Shown one piece after another: positions 24,646-35,865 of a stretch of 64,000 nucleotides of DNA. The notes below the pieces were generated by a model. That model was not told the origin of the DNA, did not search any database, and was given only the letters and a program-made list of their open reading frames with translations. Both the position numbers and the translations under genes were made by a program. Position 1 is the stretch's first letter; every line of letters begins with the position of its first letter. This stretch comes from Brachynemurus nebulosus (Eukaryota > Arthropoda > Insecta > Neuroptera > Myrmeleontidae): NCBI GenBank assembly GCA_035578155.1, contig JAPWDM010000046.1:333501-397500 (forward strand). The letters run 5' to 3'.

Positions 24646-25044
24646 ACATGAACAACAAATTCAATTTGTGATATATAATATTTTGGCATGACTGAACATT
24701 AATTTGACACTTTTTGAGATTGGGAGCGGGTGAAAATGGAAAATTAATATTTCGAACGAGTGAAAATGGGACAAAAAAATTACTCTCGGCGACATCTCTA
24801 CTTAGCAATCGTTTACCGAGCGAAGCCAATTATTAATAACTTATTTCTCAAAGAATTTCCGAATATTTGACTTAAAAATAATTAGATCTATAATTCTAAT
24901 AATTTTGCACAAGTGAAACCCCAAGCTACAAAATACAAAAATGTATTTCATTGCAGGAAATTATATAAGCCACCAAAATTAAAACAAAACAGACATCTGA
25001 GCGAAGCCAGAGCGGGAAGTTAGTTATTAAATAATTATAAATTG
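24646..25044. other. Non-coding stretch
   Basis: No gene or repeat structure that I can define; short GCGAAGCCAATTA/GCGAAGCCAGAGC similarity near 24820 and 24990. Confidence 0.35.
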
Positions 25045-25046
25045 TA

Positions 25047-25336
25047 CAGTCGAATATCCATTATAAGGCTACCCCTTATAAGACTATTCCCCTCAGACAG
25101 CAGTTGCAACTTTTCCTACTTAATCACTTTATAGAGTTTTTATAGAGTTTTGTGACAGATCACAAGACTATACTGGAACTGTCAAAATTATAAACTAACA
25201 ATAAGTATAGGAATGCAATAGTCTTATAAGGAGTAGTCGAGCGATAAAATTAAGTGCGCGGTACTGAGGACACTCAAATTCCGAGAAAAATTTCCCCTGT
25301 GTCCCCTAGACTAGTCTTATAACAGGCATTTGACTG
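25047..25336. mobile_element. pogo/mariner-type MITE
   Basis: CAGTCGAATATCCATTATAA at the left and the complement of CAGTCAAATGCCTGTTATAA at the right. TA flanks each side (25045-25046, 25337-25338). CAGT-start ends with a TA target duplication are typical of pogo/Tigger-derived MITEs. 290 bp, non-coding. Confidence 0.85.
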
Positions 25337-25344
25337 TATTTTAT

Positions 25345-25597
25345 ATTACCCCACTCGACCTAGCCCCCCCCCCCCATCTTTTAGAACTGAAAAACAAATA
25401 GCGTATAATTAGGAGCTATTTATGAGCTTTCGTATTCCGTGGTTTAAAAATTTTGAGCTTGACACACTAAGCAAGAATTTAATATTTTAGAGGGGGGCTG
25501 AGTCGAACTCGACTCAGCCCCTCACCGCTTAAAAATAAAAATTTCAGACCAATTTTTTCAGTAGAATTAGGAGCTATTTATGAGCTTTTGAACAAAT
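25345..25597. repeat. Left inverted arm bracketing the retroelement train
   Basis: Contains AATTAGGAGCTATTTATGAG twice and a GGGGCTGAGTCGAACTCGAC segment. It is the reverse complement of 41245-41510, about 15.6 kb away, and a weaker relative lies at 40160-40250. Confidence 0.75.
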
Positions 25598-26099
25598 TAT
25601 TACTATTATTATAGACTTTTACGCCAACCTGGGGCTCACTACTCAGTAGGACGGTACTGGGTAACATTCACCTATACCGGCATTATGCAAGGTATTAGGC
25701 TCTGTGGAAGGGTAATGTGCCAAACCAGTCCGTAAAAGTACCGTAGTACATTCACGGACGGGTCTGTCACATCACTCCTTATATTGTTGTTGTTGTTGCT
25801 TGAAACGAGGTGTTATGCGTCTATTTTGGTGTACACTGGGCCGTACAACGAGACTTTTGTGGGAGCGTAGATGTTGGCTCAATGACAAACGGCTGTGAAA
25901 GCTTAGTTCGTTTTCGTGCCCTCAGAGGATAAATAGAATTAGGGACAGAGGAAAGGGAAAGGACTGTTTGTGTTTGTGTGTGTGTTCGTGTATGTGTGTG
26001 GATGTGTCGTTCTATTTTACGTTTCTTGGTGTAAATGTGTTCTGGTTCATCAAATTGCTTATTAAGATCGGGTGTTCCTGGAATTGCGCGTTTAGATGG
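25598..26099 (-). mobile_element. Family X retroelement 3' end, copy 1 (longest)
   Basis: Read on the minus strand, this ends GGCGTAAAAGTCTATAATAA in a short TAA tail. At least five copies in the train share that 3' end and are cut at different 5' points, which is LINE/SINE behaviour. In this copy an open frame (25821-26099, minus) ends with RKRTKLSQPFVIEP and CTAQCTPK, so it may be the C-terminus of a LINE ORF plus its 3' UTR rather than a SINE. No RT motif is included, so the clade is unknown. Confidence 0.65.
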
Positions 26100-27838
26100 T
26101 TTATTATTATTATAGACTTTTACGCCAACCTGGCGCTCACTACTCACAAGTAAAGGTCCCGAGGCCGGACCTATCGATTTTGATGAAACTTAAATATGTT
26201 GTAGAACACTAAAAACTAAGGGACACGTATTTTTTTTTATCTGCGGAAAAACGGTTTGAAGGGGTGAAATCGCCCTCCAAAAATTGGGGTAAAAATTTAA
26301 TTTTTCAAATATCTCGAAAACAGTAAGAGATAGAGCAAAAGTTTAAATTGGCGATATTACTCTTTTTTAAAGAGCTATCTATTGATATGCAATTTGTTCA
26401 AATTACATCAACAGGGGTGGTTGGGGGTTAAAATTTGGGGGTTAATTTTGCAAAAACGGGGTGAAAAATAAACAATATAAAAATTTTGTTTACAGATTTG
26501 AAATCTACGTCAAAAAATCTAATTGACCTGTTTTTGCTCAATATCCTAATATTAAGTCTAGGGGTAGTTAACTAGAGGGTGACTATGTGGAATAATCGTA
26601 CTAATTAGGTATTTCAAGAAGTTCTTCTTCATGGAAAATAGCTTAAGACAATTAGAATAACGTAGAAATGAAATTCTCGAATTCAAAATTGAGTTTGAGC
26701 AACATTGGAGAGGGAGTGAGTCACCCTCTTAAATTACATACTAGTTTATATACACTAATTTTTGCTATTAACACACTGATAGTGGGTAAAATAATGTCAC
26801 AATAAGTGGTTCTGAAGTTGGACTAAAATAAAATTCTCGAATTCAAAATTGAGTTTGAGCAACATTGGAGAGGGGGTGAGTCACCCTCTTAAATTACATA
26901 CTAGTTTACATAAACTAATTAACACACTGACAGGGGGTAATAATGTCACAATAGATCGTTCTGAAGTTAGATTATCGTATGTAAGGTTTTTATTAGGTTT
27001 CGTTATTTTAGGTTAGGTTATGTAATTTTCGGCATCGATAATTTTCGATAAGGAAAACTATAATATCCATTAAAAAACAAACCTAATAAAGACCTTACAT
27101 ATGATAGTCCAACTTCAGAACCACTTATTGTGACATTATTTTACCCACTATCAGTGTGTTAATAGCAAAAATTAGTGTATATAAACTAGTATGTAATTTA
27201 AGAGGGTGACTCACCCCCTCTCCAATGCTGCTCAAGCTCAAATTTGAATTCGAGAATTTCATTTCTACGTTATTCTAAATGTCTTAAACTATTTTCCATG
27301 AAGAAGAACTTCTTGAAATACCCAAATTGTACGACTATTCGACATAGTCACCCTCAAGTTAACTACCCCTAGACTTAATATTAGGGCATTGAACAAAAAT
27401 AGGTCAATTAGATTTTTCGACGTAGATTTCAAATCTGTAAACTAAATTTTTATATTGTTTATTTTTCACCCCCTTTTTGCAAAATTAACCCCCAAATTTT
27501 AACCCCCAACCACCCCTGTTGATGTAATATGAACAAATTGCATATCAATAGATAGCTCTTTAAAAAAGACCAATATCGCCAATTTAAACTTTTGCTCTAT
27601 CTCTTACTGTTTTCGAGATATTTGAAAAATTAAATTTTTACCCCAATTTTTGGAGGGCGATTTCACCCCTTCAAACCGTTTTTCCGCAGATAAAAAAAAA
27701 TACGTGTCCCTTAGTTTTTAGTGTTCTACAATATATTTAAGTTTCATCGAAATCGATAGGTCCGGCCTCGGGACCTTTACTTGTCAGTAGAACAGCACTG
27801 GGTAACATTCACCTATACCGGTATTATGCAAGGTATTT
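26100..27838 (-). mobile_element. Family X copy 2, split by a palindromic element
   Basis: The 3' end (26100-26146) and the next segment (27784-27838) are contiguous in other copies and are separated here by a 1.64-kb palindromic insertion. Its TAA tail meets the 5' end of copy 1. Confidence 0.75.
26147..27783. mobile_element. Palindromic CAAG-end element, copy B (complete)
   Basis: Starts CAAGTAAAGGTCCCGAGGCC and ends with its complement. The ~830-bp arms are nearly identical, with ~85 bp between them. TCA is duplicated on both sides, inside a family X element whose uninterrupted sequence is known from other copies; this fixes the boundaries exactly. The left arm contains a second tandem copy of its GAATTCAAAATTGAGTTTGA segment (26680 and 26840). 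No open frame of note. Confidence 0.85.
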
Positions 27839-27914
27839 TATTATTTTTTTTTTATTAAAATTGGGGTACTGCTGCCGGTGGATGGCGCGGTCAGCAGCAC
27901 CCGGCAGCATCGCC

Positions 27915-27916
<2 letters not shown>
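27839..27916 (-). mobile_element. I-clade LINE, extreme 5'-truncated copy (78 bp)
   Basis: Contains only the last ~60 bp of the I-clade 3' UTR (complement of ACTGCTGCCGGTGGATGGCG) plus an A/TAA tail. It abuts the TAA tract at the 3' end of the Dong-like element. Confidence 0.8.

Positions 27917-27960
<44 letters not shown>
27917..27960. repeat. (TTA)n microsatellite, tail of the Dong-like element
   Basis: About 14 TTA units, equal to TAA on the minus strand. Confidence 0.95.
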
Positions 27961-28206
27961 TAACGTAAATATCGCGACTGCACTTCAAAAACCCCCAGGC
28001 GGAGGAAAAAGTGTCCGTGCAGCGTACCAGGTCAGGTACTTCTAGGTCAGGTACGTAATGTCCGTCATACAGCATCCCCTTCCTGGTCTTCCCTACCTAA
28101 TAAATCCCCGAACCTCGCTGCGAAACCATAACAGTGGGAGATTCGAGGGCAGGTCCAATGGATGTTCGAGGACCCGCTCTAAACGGGGCATGGGGTTCAA
28201 AGGTGT

Positions 28207-30627
28207 TCATGAACTCCCGGAAAAAGTCGTTTCGTGCGACCGAAGCGTGCGAAGCGTCCCGATAATAACTGCTTTTTGCATTGACGCCGCTAACATGTTG
28301 GCGTGAGATCTACAAGCCGGAATGATGTTAAGATTGCGCACAAAGGAGTTATGCATACCCCCCAGACATCCGATTATAAGTACGACCAAGTGGACCGTAT
28401 AGCCCGGGTACAGTTGTCGCAGCTCGTGTATTAGATCTTGATATTTAATCCTTTTTTGCTCCTCCTTTTCGACTATGTTAGTTTCCGCCGGAGCAGAGAA
28501 CTCGATAACATACATAGTCTGAGATGTTAAATCTTGGAGCACAACATCAGGCTTATTGGCGTTCAATTGCCTGGTAGTTGCAACTGGCATATTCCAAAAG
28601 ATCTTGCACTTTTGGTTGGCAACAAAGGATTCTACTTCCGCAGGATCGTAGGGCAAGACTGGTGTTTTGTCAACTTCGTAATGATGACGAAGATAAAAGT
28701 AGAGCACACGCAACGCTGCATTATGGCGATGGATATAGGTGGATTTAGCATAATAAGAACAACCTGAAGTCAGGTGCATTAAGGTTTCCGGGTATGCTTT
28801 GCATGCCCGACACGAGGTACTCGAAACCCCTTTATTACCCATCACATATTTTTGGTGTGTTAAAGTGTTCCACACTCCATCTTGAGCTGCCATGATAAAG
28901 CCCTCCGTTTCCGATTTAAGTCCATTAGCTCTCAAGAAAGCCCAAGTGAGTTCGCTCGAAAGGCCAAGGTTGTCAAGATGACGGTAGAACATACCCTGGT
29001 GAACTTTGTCGCGATGTTTATTGAGCAGATGTTGTTGCTCGGCTCTCTTGATTGCCGACTTTTGGCGCGACTGTGATAGTGAAAGAATGTTATCATCACC
29101 GTCGCGATTACGCGGATCGAAGGCTAAGCCCAAGATATTGGCGGCACGTTGCGCTGCTGTGAATAAAAATGCCCCTACGCCAGCAAGCTCGTGATCCCTG
29201 ACGAGTTGCAATAGCGGGTCTGAACTGTTAAGTACACGACAAGCTGTACATAAGACTATACGGTCATGCAAACGTTCGACTGACAGGAGCCCCCTACCCT
29301 CTAGGTCTCGTGGGAGGTAAAGTCGTTGTGTCGATGCGCGTGGGTGCAAACTACGATTGATGTTCATTATTTTTCGCGTGTCTCGGTCTAGTTCCTCCAA
29401 TTCATTCACATTCCACTTAATTGAGCCAAAAGTATATAAAAGGATGGGTATGGCTAACATATTTGTAGCGCTGGTCTTATTCTTCGCCGACAATTCAGAA
29501 CTCCAAATTTGTCGGAGAAGGCGCTTATATCTACTACTTAAGGCGGCCTTCATGTTCTTCACGTCCTGGATGTGACTTTCGCCAACACCAAGGTACGTAT
29601 AGGTCGCCCCTTCATCAAGATGTTCTATGATTCTTCCATCCACTAATTGGGCGTGTGAATCAAAATTCGGAACTACACCATGCTTACAGTGCACCACCGC
29701 GCATTTGTCCAGTCCGAACTCCATACCGATCGCGTGCGTGTATTTGTGTGTTAATTTTAGAGCGCAGTTGAGATCGCTCTCCGACGAGGCATACAGTTTT
29801 AAGTCATCCATATAAAATAAATGTGTGACTTTATGCTCGCGATTTCCTACCGGGCCACACAAGTAGCCGGGTTCCTCTCTCAGACTGATTGACAGGGGCA
29901 ACAACGAGATGCAAAACAAAAGTGGACTGAGGCTGTCTCCTTGGTATACGCCTCGTTTGTATGTCACCAACTCCGTCGACACAACGTGTTCACCGGATGT
30001 TATTGTGAACCTTGTTTTCCAGAGCGGCAACAGGTGTTCAATACATTTAATAATGTCGGGGTGGACTCGCAGACAATGGAGCAAATAGATAATGAGCTCA
30101 TGCGACGTTGTGTCAAATGCTTTTCGATAGTCCACCCAGGCCATGCTCAGGTTGCGTTTGTGCTGTCTAGCGTCCTGACAGATACATCTGTCGACCAGCA
30201 AGTTGTCTTTGCAACCCGACATTCCTCTTTTTGAACCTCGTTGTTCATAGATCGAACTCCACACTGGTTCAATCGCCTTCAAGATGCGTTCGTATAGAAT
30301 GGAAGTGAACGCTTTATACACAGTGTTCAGGCACGTTATCGGTCTGTAGTTCTGTGGTTGTGATAGGTCTCCTTTTTTCGGTATTAGGACCGTTCTTCCC
30401 TCAGCGAGCCACGATGGTATTGGCTCACAGTTAAATAACCAATTTGAAAATATACGGGCAAGGTGGCGGTGGGTATTAGCGAGCTTCTTCCACCAAAAAT
30501 TCGTTATTCCATCAATGCCCGGAGCCGAATAGTTCTTCTTGCCTTTGAAAGCAAGTTCGACTTCCTCTTTATATTTAAGTGAGATGGCACTTTGCCAAGC
30601 TGTTGTTTGCGAGTACCATCTAAACTG
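28207..30627 (-). CDS. Dong/R4-type ORF: reverse transcriptase with restriction-like endonuclease
   Basis: About 806 open codons. In order: an RT domain starting at NYSAPGIDGI, with LIPKKGDL, NYRPITCLN, AWVDYRKAFD, RGVYQGDSLSP and the catalytic YMDD; a thumb region; a Cys/His motif C-x2-C-x8-H-x4-C (CRACKAYPETLMHLTSGC); then a restriction-like endonuclease with RHN, KPDVVL, a downstream E in VIEFSAP and KYQDL. This C-terminal order defines the R2/R4/Dong type, as opposed to LINEs with an N-terminal APE nuclease. The frame is intact across both enzymatic domains, suggesting recent activity. The first ~52 in-frame codons upstream (to 30783) are read-through of the neighbouring I-clade 3' UTR and poly-A, so I exclude them. 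No native start remains. Confidence 0.85.
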   Translation of the reverse strand, partial: QFRWYSQTTAWQSAISLKYKEEVELAFKGKKNYSAPGIDGITNFWWKKLANTHRHLARIFSNWLFNCEPIPSWLAEGRTVLIPKKGDLSQPQNYRPITCLNTVYKAFTSILYERILKAIEPVWSSIYEQRGSKRGMSGCKDNLLVDRCICQDARQHKRNLSMAWVDYRKAFDTTSHELIIYLLHCLRVHPDIIKCIEHLLPLWKTRFTITSGEHVVSTELVTYKRGVYQGDSLSPLLFCISLLPLSISLREEPGYLCGPVGNREHKVTHLFYMDDLKLYASSESDLNCALKLTHKYTHAIGMEFGLDKCAVVHCKHGVVPNFDSHAQLVDGRIIEHLDEGATYTYLGVGESHIQDVKNMKAALSSRYKRLLRQIWSSELSAKNKTSATNMLAIPILLYTFGSIKWNVNELEELDRDTRKIMNINRSLHPRASTQRLYLPRDLEGRGLLSVERLHDRIVLCTACRVLNSSDPLLQLVRDHELAGVGAFLFTAAQRAANILGLAFDPRNRDGDDNILSLSQSRQKSAIKRAEQQHLLNKHRDKVHQGMFYRHLDNLGLSSELTWAFLRANGLKSETEGFIMAAQDGVWNTLTHQKYVMGNKGVSSTSCRACKAYPETLMHLTSGCSYYAKSTYIHRHNAALRVLYFYLRHHYEVDKTPVLPYDPAEVESFVANQKCKIFWNMPVATTRQLNANKPDVVLQDLTSQTMYVIEFSAPAETNIVEKEEQKRIKYQDLIHELRQLYPGYTVHLVVLIIGCLGGMHNSFVRNLNIIPACRSHANMLAASMQKAVIIGTLRTLRSHETTFSGSS

Positions 30628-30632
30628 GCTGA

Positions 30633-33600
30633 TTATTATTATTTTTTTTTTTTTTTTGATTAAAATTGAGACACTACTGCCGGTGGATGGTGCGGTCAGC
30701 AGTGTCCGGCGGCATCGCCAACTAAGGGCATGCGCCGCCATACACAGTAAAAATAAAAACATACACAAAACAGACAGGAACACATAAACGCATTAGACAA
30801 CGGACAAACATACACAGATAAAAATCCAACGATGGGCCCTGCCATCCCAGGGCTTAAAAGGAGCGGACAGTCCTTGGTGACGGTACGATAAGTACTAGAC
30901 AGAGCGTCCAGTCACCAAGGCCTGAAGACCATCGCTGCGACTCCCCCCGAGGCGTAAAGGGCCTCGGGGTGGAGGAACCTGACTAGAAAACAAATATATA
31001 TCAAAGCTATCACAGTAATAATCACAGACAGGACTTATTGCGTCACTGGGAGGCCACAGGCCGACCAGTGAAGCAATAAGGAGTTAAAACAATACCGCTG
31101 TGGAGCCATAACAACAGGCTCGCAGCGGCATAACAAAATATCACAGATAAAAACAACAAATGATATACCACCTCGGGTGTAAAGAGCCCTCGGTGGTACA
31201 TCGTTAAAAAGAAATAACAAGAACAAAACAACACGTATAAATAAAACAGTACCACTAAGGGTGTAAAAGGCCCTTAGTGGCATAACGACAATACTAAAAG
31301 TACCTTGCCAGACCAGCTGGAACAGGGTATAGGTAATAAATAAGACAACACAAGAAATTTCGAAAAACACATAAATTAAAAACAACACTGTAAATAAAAA
31401 TATAACTGTCGGGGGACGACTTGAATAAAATTCAGAGATGTAAAGCCCCTACAGTCTCTGAAGAAGATGGGAATTTCTGAGAAATTCAATCATCTTTCTT
31501 TCAGAGACAGCATCATAAGATAACGCTTCGGCTACATTATTCGGGAGCTGCAACCTCTGGCGCAATGGCGCAAAGGTTACACATTCCTCAACTATATGCC
31601 TCACGTTCAGCGCCGTCCCGCAGGCGGCGCACCTTGGCTGATCCTCACCAGCGAGAAGATGACGATGTGTTAACGCCGTGTGGCTCAAGCGTAAACGCGT
31701 CAGGGCCACACTCTCTCGCCGGCTCAGATTTACAGGTGCCGGAGTTCTTCGGACCTCAGGTTTCACCTGTCTGAGCTTGGCCGTGAGGTTGTTCCACTCA
31801 CGTTGCCATTTCTGATCGATCGCGGATCTAATGCACACTCTCAGATCCTCTGGGCGAATGGCAATAATCCTGTGCCTCACTGACTTCGGCTGCATGACGT
31901 GCTGCCTGGTCGGCGAGTTCATTGCCAGGTATCCCTACATGTCCGGTAATCCAAAAGAAGGTGATAGACTTTTGGCGGAGCATGTAGAGACACGTTCGGA
32001 TGTTCTGCACCAGTGGATCGATGGTATGAGAGTGGCAGATCGCTTGCAACGCGCTCAACGAGTCGGAACAAATGAGGAATGCGCTGTCTTCGGATGTTTG
32101 ACAGAATCGCAGGGCTTGCAGAATAGCAAATAATTCTGCAGTATACACAGTGGCCTGGGGAGGAAGTGACCAAGCGTGAGGATCGTCACGAATGACGATG
32201 GCACTTCCAACACCCGTAGCGGTTTTGGAACCATCTGTGTATATGCAGAGAGAGTCAAGTTCGCTAATGATCTCGTAAAAGCGGGATCGATATTCGAATG
32301 AACTGGTCTCCTCCTTGTTGAGACCGGTCAGGTCGAAACGACACCTTACTTTAGGGATCAGCCAAGGAGGTACTTCCATAGGACGTTTGGGAAGTACCCT
32401 GGCGAACTGTAAGTGCAGACTCTCTAATAACTCCTGCGTTCGAACGGCCACTGGTCGACTTATGGTGGGACGTCGACCATAGAGCCCCTGTAAACGGTAT
32501 CTGAATAGAGTCGGGAGGTTTATATGTGAAGGTGTTGCATATATCCCCGCTGCATAATTGAGCAAGAGACGCTCACGTCTCAGTCGCAGCGGGGGAAGAC
32601 CCGACTCTACGCAGAGGCTCATAGAAGGGCTCGTTCGAAATGCTCCCGTAGCCAGTCGTATGCCTGGATGGTGAACAGGATCTAGAAGTAGAAGCGCAGA
32701 CGCCCGGGCGGAGGAGTAGGCAATGCTGCCGTAATCAATCCTAGTCAGAACCAGCGATTGATACAGGCGAAGCAACGACTCCCGGCCCGCACCCCACGAT
32801 GCACCAGCCAAGCACTTAAGCATGTTTATTGTCCTGCGACAACTCGCAGCTAAGGCTTGGAGGTGTGAACGCCACGTAAGTTGTTTGTCAAATATAAGTC
32901 CTAGAAACCTGACGCTATCGACGCACTGGAGATTGGATCCCTTTAATGTTAGGACAGGATCCGGATGTGCGTTGCACTTTCTGCAGAAGTGAACCACCGA
33001 TGTTTTTTGTGGTGAGAAACGAAAACCAAGAGCTTCTGCAGAAGTCACCACTTCGTTGATGCCATGTTGCAGCCGTTGCTGAATATCCTCTATGGAATCG
33101 GCTGCATAGAATATGGTGAGGTCATCAACGTACAAGCAACGACGAATTGGGGCTGAAGCTGCAATATGACTGACTGCGATGGAAAACAAGGTGACACTAA
33201 TGGTGGAGCCTTGAGGAACACCATTCTCCTGGAAGTGGGCCTCAGACTCAGTGTCACCTACCCGGACACGAAAAGAACGGTCAGTCAGAAAACTTTTTAC
33301 GAACTGAGGGAGGTTACCTCTTAAACCCCAGTCGTGCAGCTTCTTGAGAATGCCATACCTCCAGGTCATATCATAAGCTTTCTCCAAATCAAAGAACACG
33401 GCCACAAGGTGTTTTCGTTGGAGAAAGGCGTCTTGAATGGCATTCTCGAGGCGAACAAGATGGTCGGTAGTCGAATGGTATCGGCGGAACCCACATTGAT
33501 ATTAAGGTATAAGGTTGTGGGATTCCAGCCACCAGACGAGACGGTTGTTCACCATTTTCTCCAATACCTTGCTGAAACAGTAAGTCAAGGATATTGGACG

Positions 33601-34539
33601 GTAGCTAGTTAGTTGCGATGAATCTTTACCCTCTTTTAGCAGCGGAATGATGGTAGCTTCTCGCCACTGCGGAGGGTAAACGCCTTGCCTAAAAATTTCG
33701 TTGTACAGATCCAGCAACCTACACTTACCAGGATAAGGCAGGTTCCGGATCATGGCGTAGGGGATCTCATCAGGTCCAGGGGAAGTGTCCCCAGATCCCC
33801 GAAGCGCCTCCAGTAATTCTTGCATAGAAAACGGTTGGTTATACTGGAGGGATTCATCTGAGAAAAAATCAAGATCATTTTGTTCATGTTCGATCTTGAT
33901 CCGCAGGAAGTCCGGGTCATAATTCTGGGAGCCACTGACGCGCTCAAAGTGCTTAGCTAAGCAATTAGCTATTTCTGCGCGTTCAGTGATGTTCCGACCG
34001 TCGACGATGAGAAGAGAGGGCATTGGTGAACGGGAGGATTTCCCTGTAATGGCCTTCACTCTTCTCCATACCTCTGAGGTGGTGGTGGAGGTATTAATGG
34101 CCGAAACATATTGCTCCCATTATAGCCTCTTTTGTTCTTTAATAGTTCTCTTACAGCGTGCTTGAGCACGCTTGTAGGCTATCACATTTTCCTGCGTGGG
34201 GCGACGTCTGAGTTTGTTGTACGCCCGCTTTTTCTCTGCAACTGCTACACTCACGACTTCATTCCACCATGGTACTTGACGTTTGGGTGGAATGCTGGAC
34301 GACTTCGGTATACTCTGATATGCTGCTTCAATGACACTGGAGGACATTTTCTCCACATCATCTTCTACGTCTCCAGTCAGCTCGGGTGTACGGAATAAAT
34401 CAGCGTATATTTCCCAATCAGCTTGACGGAGACGCCATCTCGGCGAAGACGACTGTGGAGTCATCGGCATGGTACTATTCAAAATAATAGGTATATGGTC
34501 ACTACCGTATGAATCAGACGCCTATGAATATGAATATGA

Positions 34540-34540
<1 letters not shown>
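30633..34540 (-). mobile_element. I-clade LINE copy B, 5'-truncated
   Basis: On the minus strand: C-terminal end of the endonuclease, linker, RT, RNase H, Cys/His tail, ~800-bp 3' UTR, then poly-A and TAA. The 3' UTR contains ACTGCTGCCGGTGGATGGCG in inverse. Its 5' end abuts the TAA tail of copy C. TAA-type tails are known for the Drosophila I factor. Missing are ORF1 and most of the endonuclease. Confidence 0.85.
31449..34512 (-). pseudogene. I-clade ORF2 (endonuclease end, RT, RNase H), disrupted
   Basis: Begins within SDSYGSDHIPIIL, the conserved end of an APE endonuclease. RT motifs: DEIPYAMIRNLP, LLKEGKD, SYRPISLTYCFSKVLEKM, FFDLEKAYDMTWRYGIL, NGVPQGSTISVTLFSIA and catalytic YVDD. RNase H follows with YTDGS, YTAEL, CSDSLSAL and GNELADQAA (D, E, D and D catalytic set complete). 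The end holds a CAACG...HIVEEC Cys/His region and stops after LLQRL. Breaks: in-frame stops near 34120 and 33500, and a frameshift near 31870 caused by an extra base relative to copy E. RNase H within ORF2 and the motif wording point to the I/Nimb group. Confidence 0.85.
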
Positions 34541-34596
<56 letters not shown>

Positions 34597-34597
34597 T
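34541..34597. repeat. (TTA)n microsatellite, tail of copy C
   Basis: About 18 TTA units between copy C and the 5' end of copy B. Confidence 0.95.
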
Positions 34598-35865
34598 TTT
34601 TTTAGTTAAAATTGGGGTACTGCTGCCGGTGGATGGCGCGGTCAGCAGCACCCGGCGGCATCGCCTACTAAGGGCATGCGCCGCCAAACACAGTAAAAAT
34701 AAAAACAACACGTAAAGACAGGAACACATAAATGCAATAGACAACGGACAAACATACACATATAAAATCCAGCGATGAGCCCTGCCATCCCAGAACTTAA
34801 AAAATAGCGGACAGTCCTTGGTGACGGTACGATAAGTACTAGACAAAGCGTCCGGTCACCAAGGCCTGAAGACCATCGCTGCGACTCCCCCCGAGGCGTA
34901 AAGTGCCTCGGGGTGGAGGAACCTGACTAGAAACACACAAACGACTAGAGATTTATATCACAATTTTATCACAGATAAATCTTATTACGTCACTGGGGAG
35001 CCACAGGCCCACCAGTGACGCAATAAGGAGTTAAAACAATACCGCTGTAGAGCCATAACAACAGGCCTACAGCGGCATAACAAAATATCACAGATAAAAA
35101 GAAACAAATGATGTACCACCTCGGGTGTAAAAAGCCCTCGGTGGTACATCGTTAAAAAACAATAACAAAAACAAAAAAACACGTATAAATAACAAAGTAC
35201 CACTAAGGGTGTAAAGGCCCTTAGTGGCATAAAAACAAGACTAAAAGTACCCTGCCAGACCAGCTGGAACAGGGTATTGGCAATAAATAAATAAATTAAG
35301 ACGATCACAAAAACTTCTTTAACACAAAAGATTAATTGCTGAAAATAAAATATACTATCGGGGGAGAATCAAGAGACGACTTGTAAAATCAGAGATGGTA
35401 TGCCCCTAAAGTCTCTGAAGAAGATGCGAATTTCGGAGAAATTCAAGCGTCTTTCTTTCAGAGACAGCATCATAACTTAATGCGTCGGCTACATTATTCG
35501 GGAGCTGCAACCTCTGGCGCAATGGCTCAAAGGTTACACATTCCTCAACTATATGCCTCACGGTCAGCGCCGTCCCGCAGGCGGCGCACCTTGGCTGATC
35601 CAGAGAAGATGACGATGTGTTAACGCAGTGTGGCCCAAGCGTAAACGTGTCAGGGCCACACTCTCTCGCCAGTTCAGATTTACAGGTGCCGGAGTTCTTC
35701 GGACCTCAGGTTTCACCTGTCTGAGCTTTGCCGTGAGGTTGTTCCACTCACGTTGCCATTTATGATCAATCGCGGATCGTATGCTCACTCTCAGATCCTC
35801 TGGGCGAATGGCAATGTCCTGTGGCTCACCGACTTCGGCTGCATGACGTGCTGCCTGGTCGGCGA
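34541..35865 (-). mobile_element. I-clade LINE copy C, 5'-truncated
   Basis: TAA tail (34541-34597), ~810 bp of 3' UTR, then the last part of ORF2 up to 35865. The coding part (35405-35865) ends in the same Cys/His tail as copy B. It has a short deletion near 35600, where LLAGEDQPRC-type sequence is reduced. Its 5' end joins the tail of family X copy 3. Confidence 0.85.

Larger units (their letters stand above)
27917..30645 (-). mobile_element. Dong/R4-clade LINE, 5'-truncated, inserted in a TAA repeat
   Basis: Flanked on both sides by TTA repeats: 14 units at its 3' end, and TTATTATTATT plus poly-T at its 5' end belonging to the tail of the I-clade copy at 30633-34540. Dong from Bombyx is known for insertion into TAA repeats, so this location fits the clade. 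The 3' UTR is ~245 bp. The element is shorter than the usual 4-5 kb because its 5' part is missing. Confidence 0.8.

Noticed and set aside
30628..30783. ATG at 30783 as the true start of the Dong-type protein
   Set aside because: Those codons lie in the 3' UTR and tail of the neighbouring I-clade copy, as shown by the same sequence at 34600, 36290 and 62500.
31035..31388. Hydrophobic open frame resembling a membrane protein
   Set aside because: It lies in the T-rich sense strand of the I-clade 3' UTR; the equivalent frames in the other copies are truncated or shifted, so it is not conserved as coding.
34509..34715. Open frame with a poly-tyrosine run
   Set aside because: Translation of (TTA)n tails of retroelements; the same applies at 35753, 38980 and 39353.
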